Below, one piece after another: positions 15,201 through 29,100 of a stretch of 64,000 nucleotides of DNA. Below the pieces are notes generated by a model that was not told the origin of the DNA, made no database searches, and saw nothing but the letters and a program-made list of their open reading frames with translations. The stretch is from Paragordius varius (lineage: Eukaryota; Nematomorpha), in contig OZ176052.1 in assembly GCA_964247055.1 (NCBI GenBank), positions 5,022,001 to 5,086,000 on the forward strand, read 5' to 3'. How positions within the stretch are numbered: position 1 is the first letter of the stretch; each line of letters starts with the position of its first letter. Both the position numbers and the translations under genes were made by a program.

Positions 15201-18200
15201 ATCTGTTAATATAAATCCATTAAAACAATGTTTGAATGTAAAAGATTTATGAAATTCAAGCGTTAATATTGTTCAGCATTCGAAACAATTTTGGAGGCTG
15301 AAAAAATATTTGAAGTGTGTCGTCATTTAAGTATTTTTGCATGAAAATTTACCATTTTAATTTTTTTCAGAAATTTGGGTAAACGCTTTATAATATCATG
15401 TGTACTATTAGACAGTCAATCTTGAATTAAACTGCTAGGAGTAATTACATTTTGATGTATCCCATTTTAAAAGATTTCTTCATTAAATTAATTAGTGGTA
15501 AAACCACATTCATCATTCTCAAGATTTATTATATATTTGATGTGTCTCATTGAAGTAGATGTTGGGGGTTGCATTTTAATTTTACCGCACAGTTTCAAAA
15601 ACAATTCCTTTATAAAATTAATTAATAGTAAAAATATACATCATAAGATTCATCATATATTATGTGTTGAAAACCAATAATACCTAATCTGTTTGGAAAT
15701 GAAATTTTATCATCTTTTTGCCAAAAAACGCAGGTTTGCCACCATTTGACCCAAGCGTGCCTCCCCCGGGCTATATTCCTCCAGTTTCTGGCGTATCGGC
15801 CGCTGGTCTTTTGCCACCTCCTTTAGGTGCGCCTTATCATCCAACCCAAGTTTTACCACCAGGTATTATTATTATTATAAAACTATTCTGAAAGTTTATT
15901 AACACTAACAAAGGTCAAAATGCTTAAAATTTGTAAAATGATGTTGGAGAAATATCGTCCTTTTTTTCAAAGTCAAACAACACTTTTGAATTTTTAGGTC
16001 TTAAAAATAGTTAATAGGTGTGAAATGGTGTTGGATAATTATCATTTTTTAGAGTTGTATAGTATAGATGCATTCTATAAAATATAATTTTTTAAAAAAT
16101 TATTTGTGCGATTATATAAATTTAAGGATATCCATCTATTCTTCCACCATCGTATCAAACTATACCAGCATTACAACAATCTACCTCACATCATTATATA
16201 AGTCATTCATCTGGGATTCCTACTTCCGAATACTTGCCTACACCTTTACACACTGCATCTGAATTGCGAACCGGCGAAAAGGATTCAAGGTTTTTTGTGT
16301 TTTTGCCATTATAATTATATCACCTTTATATCACCTTTATACGCTATTTTCTCCTTTCAAAGGAGGTAAGCGTGTTAGAGTTTTCCATTTATTTCTATCT
16401 TGAGCTTGTTCGATATCGATACTAAGGGAATCTAGGTCTTCTTGAATGGTGGATTGCCAGGTTTTATACGGTCTTCCTTTTTTGTTTTTATTATTGGTTG
16501 AATAAGACTGTATGAGCTTGATCCAGTTTGTGTCTTGCGCTCTGTAGATGTGACCAGCCCAACGCAAACGGTATTCCCGGATAGCTGTATGATTGATTCA
16601 TTCGCTTTTACAGCTGTAACCACCATCTTTCTTTAATCGTTTATTTACTGCCATTATAATTATTATATTTAAATTGAGACTTCTAAACAAAATAAATTTA
16701 TAGTTAAAATAAAAATAATTATAAAAGGCTAATTTTTATGACAGAGAAAACCATATTCTTTTCTATATATCCATATTATTACAATTGTGAAATATATTTC
16801 GAATCTCTTCCTCCGTCACTCAATCCGTTTAATTGGTTTTAATTCGGTTTATTCTAATTTTTACTAAAATTCTTAATTATTAGGCTTTATAAATTTTTTT
16901 TATAATAGGTATGTTCATGGACCTTATGAGGGAAGTTCCTACAGAACTGCCCATGAAGATCGGTATCCTTATTACAAGTATACGTTTTTTGGTTTTGTTT
17001 TCCAAAAAAAAGTACGGTGCTTTTTTCTGAATTGCCTATATGAAAAATTATATTATAGTATTTTGTTATGGAAATTACGTTTATATTACTAGTTTAAAAA
17101 TAAGTGTATAACGCTTTAAAAGCATAAGTTTTTTATCGGAAAAATCTTTCTGATTAGGAATGACCGATTAGATTTTAAAAGCTTGTTTATCTATCCTACC
17201 GAACAATAAATTTTTTAACTTTATTAATTAATTTTAAAATTATATTTCAGATCTGCGTAGGCGATCTATTATAATAAAAATCTAACTAAAACCGCTATAT
17301 ATACATTTAAAATTGTGTTTATCATGTAAAAAAAGGGCACCTAAGCACTTAAAATGTATATTTTTATTGTTTGTGCGGCTTACATAACGATAAGTATGTA
17401 TTTATAAGAGAAAGGAGCTTTTATAGAAAAAGGAATTATCAATGATTGGTAACTGGTGTAGTTACTTTATTATAAAAAGGTGAGACATATAGATGATAGG
17501 TCCAACCCATCGTCTTTATTAAGTTAACGCCTTATGTTTTTTGCATTTCGATGGCTTCTCTGATTTTTCGTTTACTAATATGCGTTATGATCTCCACTTT
17601 ATTTATTGTGTGATTAAATATGCGAACATATTCTGATAGGCTCGAAGTGGGTTTGCCTTTCCTGATATATAAATATATAACCCTGATAATTATAGCTCTT
17701 CCAAATGTGCCAATATAGTGTTGACATAGAAAATAATTACTGTAATTCGTTCTTTCAGTATAACCTTTTGGTATTTGGGAAAGCCTAAGAGCTTTTTAGG
17801 TGGTTTTTGAACTGTAGTAACTATAAATTGATTTACTACTTTACCTATTTTTGGACTTAAAATTTTTATTTGGAAGAGTGGTGTTCCTACTGGTGTGGCT
17901 TTAGTGTAGGTCAAATTTGAGCATATCAGTATAAATTTGCATACATAAATACATAATATATAAAGTAGAGGTTATAACGAATATTGAAAGTCAACCTAAA
18001 CGAAAAATCATGGAAACCATTGAAATCCAAAAACAGGCTTTACTAAATAAAGATGATGGGTTGGACCTATTAACTATATGGTTCACCACCTATACACCAT
18101 TCACAATTCATTGTAAATTCCCTTTTTTAATTTTATCTTTATTTTGTACCTTCTTTCCTTTTTTAATTATTATATGTATGTTTTACGGGAATTGTTATGT

Positions 18201-21200
18201 GATCCGAAACAATTATACGTATCCATTTTAATCGCTTTATGATAAAAATTATTACTTGTATATGCAAAGCGGTTTATTTTTGATGTTAATGGATCGCCTA
18301 CGCAGTTCCGAATCATAAAAATTAATTTTTGTTTGTGTGGTTTTCATTATTCGTCATAATAATTCATTAATATTATGATTGAAAACTATTAATTTCTATA
18401 TATGTATGTCAATAAATAAATGGCAGAAAATCTATGTACTATGAACGGACTACTACAAGTTCGAGACACCATGCGAGTGCAAAAGAATCAGGCGGGTATG
18501 ATCGTACCAGACATCATTACAACAGAGGCGATTATCAAAGTTCATCCTCATCGCGTCACAATCGATATGAGGGTAGTCATCATTATCGTTCTAAGGGAGA
18601 ATATGTAGGAGATCAGGTTTTAAACCTTATTTACTTTTTTAGTTTTTTATTAAAAGATATTTACGTTACAAGTAACGATCAATCAATAAGAATAAGGACA
18701 TAATCTTTAAACATTCACCAGTCCGTTTAGGGTTGACAGTGATGATAGAAGAATTGTAAAAGTACAAAATAAAAAATTCATATTACTTAAATATTGAAAA
18801 TTTTGCGATATAACATGGTAAACTTAATGAGAGATGTTAAATTCAAGTCATATAGTTGGGAACCTATGAGTGCTAACAAGAACGAAACTAGTTTACAAAC
18901 ACTATTATGATAGATTACACATTTTTAAATATAATTAGTCTGATAAAAATTGTTTTTTTTAAAATTACCCATTGTATCACATAATTTTAATAATAAAAGC
19001 GAACTTATTAATTACTTAAACTATTAAATATACAAGGCTAGATGGCTATATTAAGCAGTGACACAAAAATAAGCTTACTCGCATAAAATTTGTTGTACAA
19101 ACTCTAGAATATCTATTGTACAATATGATATAAAATCAGCATAGGTATTTAAAGTTGTTTGCATTGTTTTAATTATCTTTGGTTGGTGAATACCTTAATT
19201 GACATATAATAAAAAATAAAATTAGCGTTATCTTTTTTTTCTCTTACTAATGTTACAGGATCGTGACTATTCAGATACTGAGGCTTCATCTTCCAGAAAA
19301 CGAAGGCATAAAGATCGTGAAGGTAATATAACAAAATTATAAAATATATTATTTAAAGTTTTAAAGACAATAAAAATGATATTAAAACAAAAAAAATTTC
19401 TATATTACTTTACCGTTTACAAAGGCTCTTATATATCTAATACCGAAATGCGATCACCTATAGATGAAGATACGATGGATGATGTTTCTCGAAGGTAAAA
19501 TATTCAATTATAAAAACAATTAGACCATTCCTAAAAATACATATTATTTTTTTGGATGTTCTATTTAAAAATATACTAAAATTAAAAAACCTGACTTAAA
19601 TTTCTTGCCTACTGTTTTTTATATTTCTTGAAAACGGAAAACACTTACATATCCAATTAAATAAATGCCAAAAATATCCTAGAAAAAAACTAGCTCTTTT
19701 TGAATTCTTATTTACTAAATTTTACACACTGTAAAAGTTCAAAAATGAAAATAATGATTATTTATAATGTTTAATATTTATGATTGTAGCAAACAAAAAA
19801 ATAAGTAATATATTTATTTAATTTCGAATTACTGGTTTGTTATAAAAAATATTTTTAGGCCAATTTCCGCTGAACCCAAAGATGAAAATCAAGAGTCAGG
19901 TATATATTTTTACCTGTTATGATTAACATAATTTTAAAATTATATAAAATATCACATAATGAATGTATTATTTTAGGAAAAGGAGAACCAATTAGTGATT
20001 TTGATGCAGCTACTGAACTATAGTATGATTTTAATTTGAATTTGCGCAAATATTATGATATATAATTTTTTTCATAAAAATATTTATGCATACTTATTAA
20101 TACTAAATTATTTTATGTTTTGCAAAAAAATAGTTCAGGTTTACCAGATGTAAATTTGAAATCATCTAATCAAATCGGTGGAGCTGAGGATTCATATACG
20201 AGTAAAAGGTAATACATTCCTCCTTATAAAATATGGAAACTAAACCATTTTTTTCTATAATCATATTTTTTTTCTCCAAAAATTTTGTAAGGTCTGGAAG
20301 ACGTGAAGGAAGTCATGATGATAGACGATATCATTCACCACATTACAGGGAACATCGTTCTAAACGGCACAGGGTAAAATTTTATATCGATGTATAAAAA
20401 ATATTTATTATTGCTAAATTGAAAAAAAATGTGATTGAATAAACTTGGTGTATCGATTCTGGCCAAGTTTATCAAATTTGATTAATCTATTTGTTTAATA
20501 AATAGATACTATTATATAAATGGAAAATTTTTAATAGGCTTTGCAAAAAAAACGGCACAGGGTTCAATTTTAATAATTTATAAAACATTAAATATTTTCT
20601 TAATTGAAGAAATAGCAATCAAATAAAATATAGTAGCTTAGCTTTTATGTTTATTATTTTTATTTTAATTTTTGGTGTTATATTTTATACTGTTACTGTT
20701 AAAATAAGTACATATAATAATAGTTTCCTAAAGAAACAGACTTTCATTTTAATATAACAAATATTTTTGGGAACAAAATAATTTATTTATATCCATTTTT
20801 TGTTAACATTATTAGGATCGTTCAAGTAGTTACACCACGAAAAAAACGAAAAGACGTTCGCCTTCAGAGGAGAAAAGACATCATCATAGCAGTCGGCGAA
20901 AACGGAGTGGAAGTCGCAGTAAAAAACATAAAAAACATTCTTCACGCAAGGAAGATTATAATAAATCACGGTAAGTAGTTTGTTTGCTCTCTAAATTCAG
21001 AAAATTTGAACCAGTATTGCTCTCTTAGTTTCGTTTTTTTTATTAAATTTCTAATTTTAATCTTTACACATTTTAAACTAAAACATGGGTATTTTTTGAA
21101 ATATTAATTAAAGGTTATATAAAAAAATATGATGATATTTATTTAATTACTTTTGATTATATTTACCATATAGAAGCAGATCATCATCACGATATACATC

Positions 21201-22639
21201 TCATAAAAAACGGAGGAGACATAGGCACGAGGACGAATATGAAAGGTTTGGAAAATGCAATTGTTTTACATTCAAAATTCTTTTTTGTATCATTACACTA
21301 GACAACAAATTTTGACTTTTTTTAAGTTCCATTCTCGTATATTTAAAATTTATTTCATTTAAGTACATAAATAGTATATCTGAAAAAAATTGTTAACACA
21401 TACGAATTTTTAATTATTAGGTTTTATCGAAAATTTTTGGCCTCGATTTAACATTAAACTCAAAATTATAAGTTTTAGATATAGAGCCAATATTTTATAT
21501 CAATCGAAAGAGTTCGAAAAACTCTATCTTTCGAATGGTAGTTAGTCATTTAAATCAATCTGATTTTAAAGTTATTTCGGTTTATATGGTAAAAATTTTC
21601 AACCCTTAATTAAGTCAAAAATTTTCATATAAACTAATATAAAAATTATTTTTTTAACATGCTTTTGGTCTGATTTTTTAATAAACATAATATTATATAA
21701 ATTGTTTTACCTAATGGACATTAAAATGCATAGTTATAACTGTCAATTTACTATATAATCGTTTAAAATATCAAAAATATTTTAAACTTTGTTCTTAGTC
21801 TTTGAAATTTCGTATTTATAAGCCTCCTAAAGAAAATAAAAATTATATTGATGAGATGGTAAAAACTAAATAAAAATGGCTTTTTTGAATGAAGCAATAA
21901 ATGTTTTAAACTTTCTTTATCTTTTGACATTCATTTTATGAATTTTGTAGAGTTTTTATTGCTCTTTCGAATTACATATGGGATGTTTATATTTTCAAAA
22001 AAACCTTTTTTAGTAAAATTTTGATGAAAGGGCGCATAATCAAAAAAAATCAAATTATACAAAATTCTAGGTGAAATTATAACTTTGTTTCAGATTTACT
22101 GTAAAGATACTAAATACAGAAAATATAAAAAACTCGCGTGGAAGAAAAATTTGTTGACTAGTGTTATTCACTGTTATATCAAAAAATCATTATTGCGGTA
22201 ATTAAGGCTCTTTTAAAGGGATATTCAACTTTAAGGTACCATATAACAAGTTTTATTTACAGTATAAATTATTACAAAAACAGAGCATAATGAGAAGATA
22301 AATATTTTTGATAAAGAAAACCATCTAGACCTTAATTTTTCAAAATATATTAAAAACATAATTAATTTTTTATTTCACAAATTTAATTTAAAAAATATTG
22401 AGTATAAATATTGAAGAGTCATTTGGGGCATTTAATAGCACTTCTTTTACATATCAAATAATGGTTTGTTTAGAAATCCGCCTTTAACAAGTGCACCTGA
22501 AACCTTGCTACCCAAAAACGAGGAAACCAAAAATACCGCGGGTTCGGATAATGAATCAAACATCTCTAATCACAGTAAATCAGATGGGGCTAAATCGGGT
22601 GATGATAGAAACGAAACAGGAAAGTCGCCCTCTCAATAA
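12284..22639 (+). CDS. FIP1: Pre-mRNA 3'-end-processing factor FIP1 (FIP1L1 homologue)
   Basis: Subunit of the nuclear CPSF polyadenylation machinery that tethers poly(A) polymerase and binds U-rich RNA. I chain 22 coding exons into 802 residues. Exon starts are 12284, 12429, 12481, 13279, 13700, 13945, 14199, 14406, 14908, 15734, 16127, 16909, 18427, 19259, 19425, 19859, 19977, 20134, 20292, 20816, 21174 and 22474, with stop TAA at 22637-22639. In order, the protein has an N-terminal DEAWLFGD block; an acidic stretch [10 protein letters not shown] with [13 protein letters not shown] (about 86-108); the diagnostic Fip1 motif [20 protein letters not shown] with NYGFTEDTW (about 166-194); Pro-rich exons 10-11; then a long Arg/Ser/His/Lys-rich C-terminus ([20 protein letters not shown]) as in animal FIP1L1. 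Intron 2 is 29 nt. AATAAA lies over the stop at 22635. The gene diverges from DIMT1 and converges on coronin, with 502 bp between stop codons. Confidence 0.93.
14541..14587 (+). other. Possible alternative terminal exon of FIP1
   Basis: After the acceptor 'acatttag' an in-phase segment would follow the exon ending at 14482 and read [15 protein letters not shown] before TAA at 14585-14587. Skipping it, the 14482 donor joins 14908 in the same phase and keeps the frame open. If used, it would give a protein of about 303 residues that keeps the acidic region and Fip1 motif but lacks the Pro-rich and RS-rich parts. It may also be chance sequence. Confidence 0.25.
16337..16640 (-). mobile_element. 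3' fragment of a LINE-type non-LTR retrotransposon
   Basis: On the minus strand the translation [20 protein letters not shown], then [20 protein letters not shown] and NKWKTL, matches the C-terminal tail typical of LINE reverse transcriptases (RLRWAGH, GRP..TW, EDL). It lies inside the FIP1 intron between exons 16127-16289 and 16909-16977, antisense to the gene. Only the extreme 3' coding end is present, a common 5'-truncated insertion. The gene's exons are not disturbed. Confidence 0.8.
17479..18094. mobile_element. Inverted-repeat DNA element in a FIP1 intron
   Basis: About 60 bp at each end form imperfect inverted repeats; the core 'ataggtccaacccatc' (near 17495) faces 'gatgggttggacctat' (near 18056). 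A 74-codon frame (17690-17914, minus) lies inside but matches nothing I recognise. It is probably a non-autonomous or internally deleted DNA transposon of about 600 bp. It sits between exons ending at 16977 and starting at 18427. Confidence 0.55.
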
Positions 22640-23141
22640 AATGAGCCATGAAAAACGGCACTGATTTATACATAATCTATACTTTTATCATTATATACAT
22701 TGATTGATTTTGAATTTTATATTAATTTTACTTTTTGTATTTACAATAATAATAAATTCGCTCTTGGAGTTTTCCTTAACAGCCTATTAATGTTAAAATA
22801 AACTATTCAAGGTTTGGTGTCCAATATACAAAAATTTAATTTTACTAAAATATATTTATTTATGTGGTGAAAAATGATAAATTATGCACAGAATCAAATT
22901 ATCATAAAATTTACTAATTAAAATTGCCTTTCTGTTACATAGTATTCATACATTATAAAAATATCAAGGATAGTATCATTAATGCGCATAAAAATAAAAA
23001 ATCAATTAGATGCATATAGTGAGATTGAGTCAATGATAAATGTATACGATAAATAAAATGAAAAACACATATTGGTGTGTATGCATTTAAATTTTAACTT
23101 TAACTGATAATTAATAGCATTTATATAAAAGTATAATTTTT

Positions 23142-26100
23142 TCATCTAATTTGTGTATAAGCTTTTCTAAGTGTATTTGGTGGAGGTGGTAGGTTTGAAG
23201 AAATATTTGAATTAATGTTTTGGCCAGTAGTATGTTTAGCCATTTGATTAATTCTAAAGGGGTAAGAATCTATATTGTAAGCGGCATTGGATTTGAGCAC
23301 ACTGGCTCCCGAAAGACTTGACGCATTTTTTATCGTGTTTAGCGAATAAGCCGGTATATTGTTTTGTGCACGTCGACGTTCATTCATAATTTGTTCATCT
23401 TTTGCGTTGTAGAAATCGTGTAAATTTTTAACTAAATTTCCATTATTACCTAATCCTCGATCACCACCACTCATATTGGAAAAGTTATTGTTGACGGGAT
23501 TTTTTTGAGAAAGACTGTTACTACGTAACGTGGCATACATTTTATCTATGCCAAGTTCGGATTCCAACTCTTTAATTTTGCGATTCTTTTGAGCTACTTC
23601 ATTTTCCAATTCTATAATTCTCCGATTTTTTAGACTAATTTCCATGCGATACCCACGATTTTCCTCCTGTAAAGAAAAATGAAATATTATTAAATTATTG
23701 TTCCACAATCTATAATATCATGTGATTACCAACGTGATTGTAATCCGGAAAGAAACTTTTATCACAAAAATCAGGAGTCCTCAACACAAATGGCTTCACG
23801 GGCCGCATTTTTTACTCAAAAAAATTGGCGGTCCACATTTCAAATATATATGGACATTCATTAATAATTTATTAGGTTTCGAACATAAGACAGTAAAATG
23901 CAAAAAAATTAACCTATTTTTTAGATCTTGCCAATATATAAAATTATTTATCAATTTTACCAAGATTTCGTAAGCATTTTTTTCAAATTATGGAGTTTCA
24001 AATTTTTCGCGGGCCGCATACAAAGTCTCGGAACACCGCATGCGGCCCGGGTGTTGGACCCTGCCCTATATCCATACAATAAAAATCTTACAATTAACAA
24101 AAATGTTTCTTACTATATCCTAATTTTGGCCTGTAACTATAAAATTTTTTAACCTGTAGTTCATTACAATGAGCCAAAGTTTCTTCAACATACGCAGTAT
24201 CGCCCTTGGAAAGGGTTGGCATTGAATATCCCGGCATATAAGCTTTAGATTGAAAAGGTCCTCCTCCTGTTTGATAATATTGAGATGTATCATTATTAGC
24301 AGAAAACGCCGTGGTGGCGGAATGTCCATAATAATGTTTGGGCGAATTTATCAACATATTTTCATTGTTTGAGGTGTTTATTGAAGCGGTTTGTTGGTTT
24401 TGTTGAGTTGATAATCCATATTGGAGAAAGGTAGGTGATGGGGTATATCCTACTTTTGGTTGTTCTTCATGACCTGTAATACCAGTTGAACAACATTGGC
24501 TTAACATTGTGGATGTTATATTCCGAACACTGTTTCGAGGTCCTTTATTATTATTATTATTATTACTAATATTATCTTGAACGGATAAATCTTTCAAGTG
24601 TAAAGGTAGGGAAGGAGAAACAGGACTGTCGCTAATTTGTTGATTTTGCGCATTTGAAATTAAGGAAAATCGATTAGAATGAGATTGATTTTTCGTGTTT
24701 ATTATAGGTGATGACTCAAGAGTTGGGGTTGGGGCTCTTTCTGAACTACGTTGACGGGCCAAAGCTTTCATACTTTCCGATATTTTACGCCTTCTATTTG
24801 CTGCCGATTAAATTTGAGGAGATAAAAACATGCATAAATGTGGAATCAATAACAATAATATATTTATTTACCGTGTTTTTTTTTTGAAAAAATATTTAAG
24901 TATTATCTATTTATCCAAAATATATAAGTCTCAAATATTTAATTGACTACATTACTAATCTATTAAAATAATGTTTACACAAAATATTTTTTCCAAACAA
25001 TACGATATGATAAAAATATACTTTCGGGATTTTCGGTATTAGATGCATCGAAAAACATTTTATAGCGTTGATTTTCATTAAATTTCGTAGCTACTGGCGT
25101 GGTAGGCGATGCTGGGGTCGAATCTCTTTATATAACCAATAAAACACAGGCGTTAATGAAAATTTATATTATATCAATGCGATATACTACTAAAATAATG
25201 ATAAAACTGCTTTTCAAATTATTGTAAACTATACTATAAAATTCCAAATGGCAGTTTTAGTTTCAAAAATATGATATAGTTCTTTGTTATTAAATCTAAA
25301 ATTTAAATTTATTTCATAAAACAATAGCATACATTTGTTGTTTATTGTTTAATCGTGATGCACGTTTTTGTCGCCACTGTGCAGCATGTTGTTGAAGTTC
25401 CAAATATTGATCATCTTCATCGCTCGAATATTTTTTGTCAACATGTTTTCTATCCAATAATTACAAGATATTACAAGTTTGTGATTAAAAATTAAAAAAC
25501 GACTCATGATGGACAACTAATGTTTTGCATCAAATGTTTTCACTGGTATTCTTTGTAAATTATTTTAATATAGTTTAACATCCTCACTGTTTTCCTTAAA
25601 TCGTGTTTTAAATAAAGACAAAATAAAATTAACAGAATAATTAACATCATACATATGACTGTAATCAGATGCAAAAAAATTTGTTTCCACAGAATTTTAT
25701 ATCCTCTATAATGGCCTTTTTCGTGTTATTAAGGAACAAAAAAATCATTAACAACCCAAAACATGTATATCTGTAAGATATTCGACTGAAAAATATAATT
25801 TAACCATTCATTAAGTTATACGCTTAAAAGTTTGGAAAACAAATGGAGTTATAATCTTTGTTTCGTAGTCCAAACGATATAAATTAAAGCTAAATAAATT
25901 ATATAATATTTTAATACAAAACTCTAGATATTTGCATGGAATGTTTTGTCTACCTTTAAAATTTTTAAGAGTATGGGCCAAAATCCGCTACAAATCAGCT
26001 ATTAGGTTAAAATGAAAACAAATATGCTAGCTTAAAATTGGTTTTTTTACAAACACGAAACAAAAGTATCTAGATATATATTTGTTTTATAACGGTATGT

Positions 26101-29100
26101 TATACTTAATAAATGATTTAAACCCTAAAATACGTATATTACAATAGGACCACTTACTCTGGGTGAGATTGTTCCGACATTTCTGACATGGCTGGACTTG
26201 TGGTACCACTAGACACAGGAGTAACTTCCCTCAAAGGAGGCGCCAAATATGCGCCTTCTTTCTTTTTCTCACTCAGCACAGACTCTTTCGCGGGGAAAGA
26301 TGTTAGGGCCGATTTAAAACTGCCACCGGATACATTTGATTTGGATGTGTCCGGAGATATGACTAAAAAATTCAAAATTCAGTTAAATTTAAATATAGTC
26401 AAAATAAAAAATTTAAGAGACAAGTATCCTTATCAAAAACATAGCATTACTTATTAAACTTCAAATTTGTTATATTGATTTGGGTTGCATATAAGGAATA
26501 GGGATGCAAATTGTTAACCATTCGAATATAAAATATACAATTGTAATTATAGAGGTTATATAAAAAATAGAGGTTTATAGATGGATGTTTTTTTGCAAAG
26601 AATATATGTATTTTAGTTTTTGCGTTATTTATTTATACCTAAAAGATTTTTAAAATAATGTCTAACTACTGTATTCAAACGAGAAAAAAATGAATTCATC
26701 GCCAAACCAATTTTCAAATGAATTAGCTTTGCAGTTTATAAACAAAATATATGTATATATAATACCGCCATTAATATTGTTTAAATGTTCAAGCAAACTC
26801 GAAAGTTTAAATCGATTTGCCGTATAAACCTTAAATTAATGGGGAATATATCGATTAATTTGATATTAGGTGAGCGAATAAAAGGACCTAAATTAAATTT
26901 TCAATTTTTTAAAAAAAATATATTATTGCCGTCTTATTTTTAATCTGGTATATGTGTTTAATAATAATGTAAAAAAACCCACTTTTACCATCAAAAACCA
27001 CAAAGGAATGAGTCCTATATTATTAAAATTTTTTACAATCTATAATATATTCTTTGCAGCTTTTTCCAACGGATAAGTCAGATTATAACGGTTTTATTGA
27101 GAACTTACTTAGCCAAATGTATATAAATCGTACTTTGATTGGGTCCTCTAACATATTTTTCACTAGGAAGAGGTGATGTTATAGACGAATTTGGAGAAAC
27201 GCCTTCATTTGAATTGGGTGTCGAGGAAGAAAGATTGGTTGATTCTGCTCTAGCAAGTGATGGTTGCCTAAATATCATCCAAAAAATAAAGCCATTTGTA
27301 CATTTGAATAGAGGACATAATTTTTTAACAAACCAAACAATCATTTATTTTATCAAACCAAAAAACGATATGTTTTATTCAAAACAATATTTGTATTAAA
27401 ATATTTATATAACTTAATTTTTATCACTACGATGTTTAATGATGATAATCTTGTGATTGGAAGGCAAAAATTCTTTTTTACGTGGAAAAAAATCCGCAAA
27501 AAATTTTAATATATGTAAAATCCGTAACGGCTTTTTTGAGGGTAAAAAACATTATTGCGGATGAAGATTTATTCTATCATAAATATTTTAAAAAATTTAT
27601 TCCTACAAACCATATTGAGCAGTTACGCTTTTTTTTAAAAAAACAAAAGGTTATTTGTAATTTAACAAAAACTTTTTATTCGAAATAAACTTTTATCATT
27701 TTTGTGAATCACCAAGTGTTTTTGACATATATTCTGCTTCGTAACTAAAGGGTGTCAACGCACAAAAAATTTAGTCCGCACATAATAAGATACCAATTTT
27801 TAAATTATACATATATATATTTGTTACCTAATTACATTTCTGTCGCCAGTGATACTTCGTGAACCCAAATCCGTATATGATGCATTTAATTGATTTAAAT
27901 TCATGGTTGTTTGAAGGCTAACATCATTAGTTTTTGAATAGGTAGTTGGCGCTAACAATGGAGGGAAGGAGGAACGTTTGGAATCTGAAAATTTTTTATG
28001 ACTTTGGTTTAGGACTTTTACCGTGTCTTTCGAACAAGATTTCCTAGGATTTTGGGCATCAAAACTTATTTTAGTAGTGGGAACTACAGATCCACCATGT
28101 AGCTGTGATAAAAAATAAGGCATCCCACCTGATTGACGACGTTTTTTATTCTCTTCAATCTTAATGGCAAAAAATGTAAATTAAACCTTATTTAATATGA
28201 TAATAATAATAATTTGTATTGCCAAATTTATTGACTAAATTTGTATCAAAAATTTTCAATAGTAGAGAGGATCTTAATCAAGTTTTTATAAAATAAATTC
28301 CGGATATAGTTTAGTTTTAAATAATTACGTGAAGAAAAATTATTACTACATATAATATATTGGTTATTGTTGACTAAATTTACTAATTCAAATAATTTTT
28401 TTATTTTCAATTAAATGTAATAAAGTATTATATACATTAGGTTTGTTTAATATATACTGCTAAAATTTTACTTTTTGGTCGCGAAGAGACATAAAATAAG
28501 GTTTTTGTGAACCTTCCCATTTTTTGGGTGATTGGGGGATTTTTTGCGTTTCCAAAAACGGTTTATTTAATTGAACTATATATATATATATATATATATA
28601 CAAAAAATATACAGTATGAATAAGTATACATTGCTAGAAAGTTATTAATTATGGCCAAAAAGTAAAGAAAACAAAAGGCAGTATAATTGGCTATGAAAAA
28701 ATAAGTATAAGCCAATAATATTGCCCTTTGTTGTATTTACTATTTGGCAATAATTAATAACTTTCTATCAATGTATACTTAATCATACTGTAATTGTAAA
28801 TATATAATTAACTTTTAAGATGAAAAAAAGGAAAAAAACTAGAAACCTGATGACCTAGGGGGAGAATGTGACCTTTCCCGCCGTTCTCTATCTCGTTTTA
28901 TAGCATCCACCTTTAAATGTCGAAGTTTTTGAATATCGTCTTGAAACCTTTTGAGGCCCTCGGGAGATTTGGAAGGTGAAGGACCTAAAAATATTTTTGA
29001 AAATTAAATTAAATAATATTAAATGAAAAAAAATATTTTTTAAAAAAATTTCAGATTTAATTCAACATTCTGTTTAAAGAATTATATTTAGTAATGTGCC

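Noticed and set aside
15495-15680. Extra FIP1 exon in the intron before 15734
   Set aside because: The frame has no in-phase splice sites, and joining 15129 directly to 15734 keeps the reading frame and the Pro-rich sequence continuous.
26188-26457. Plus-strand frame over a coronin exon
   Set aside because: It is the complement of coronin exon 26362-26158, which is in phase with its neighbours.
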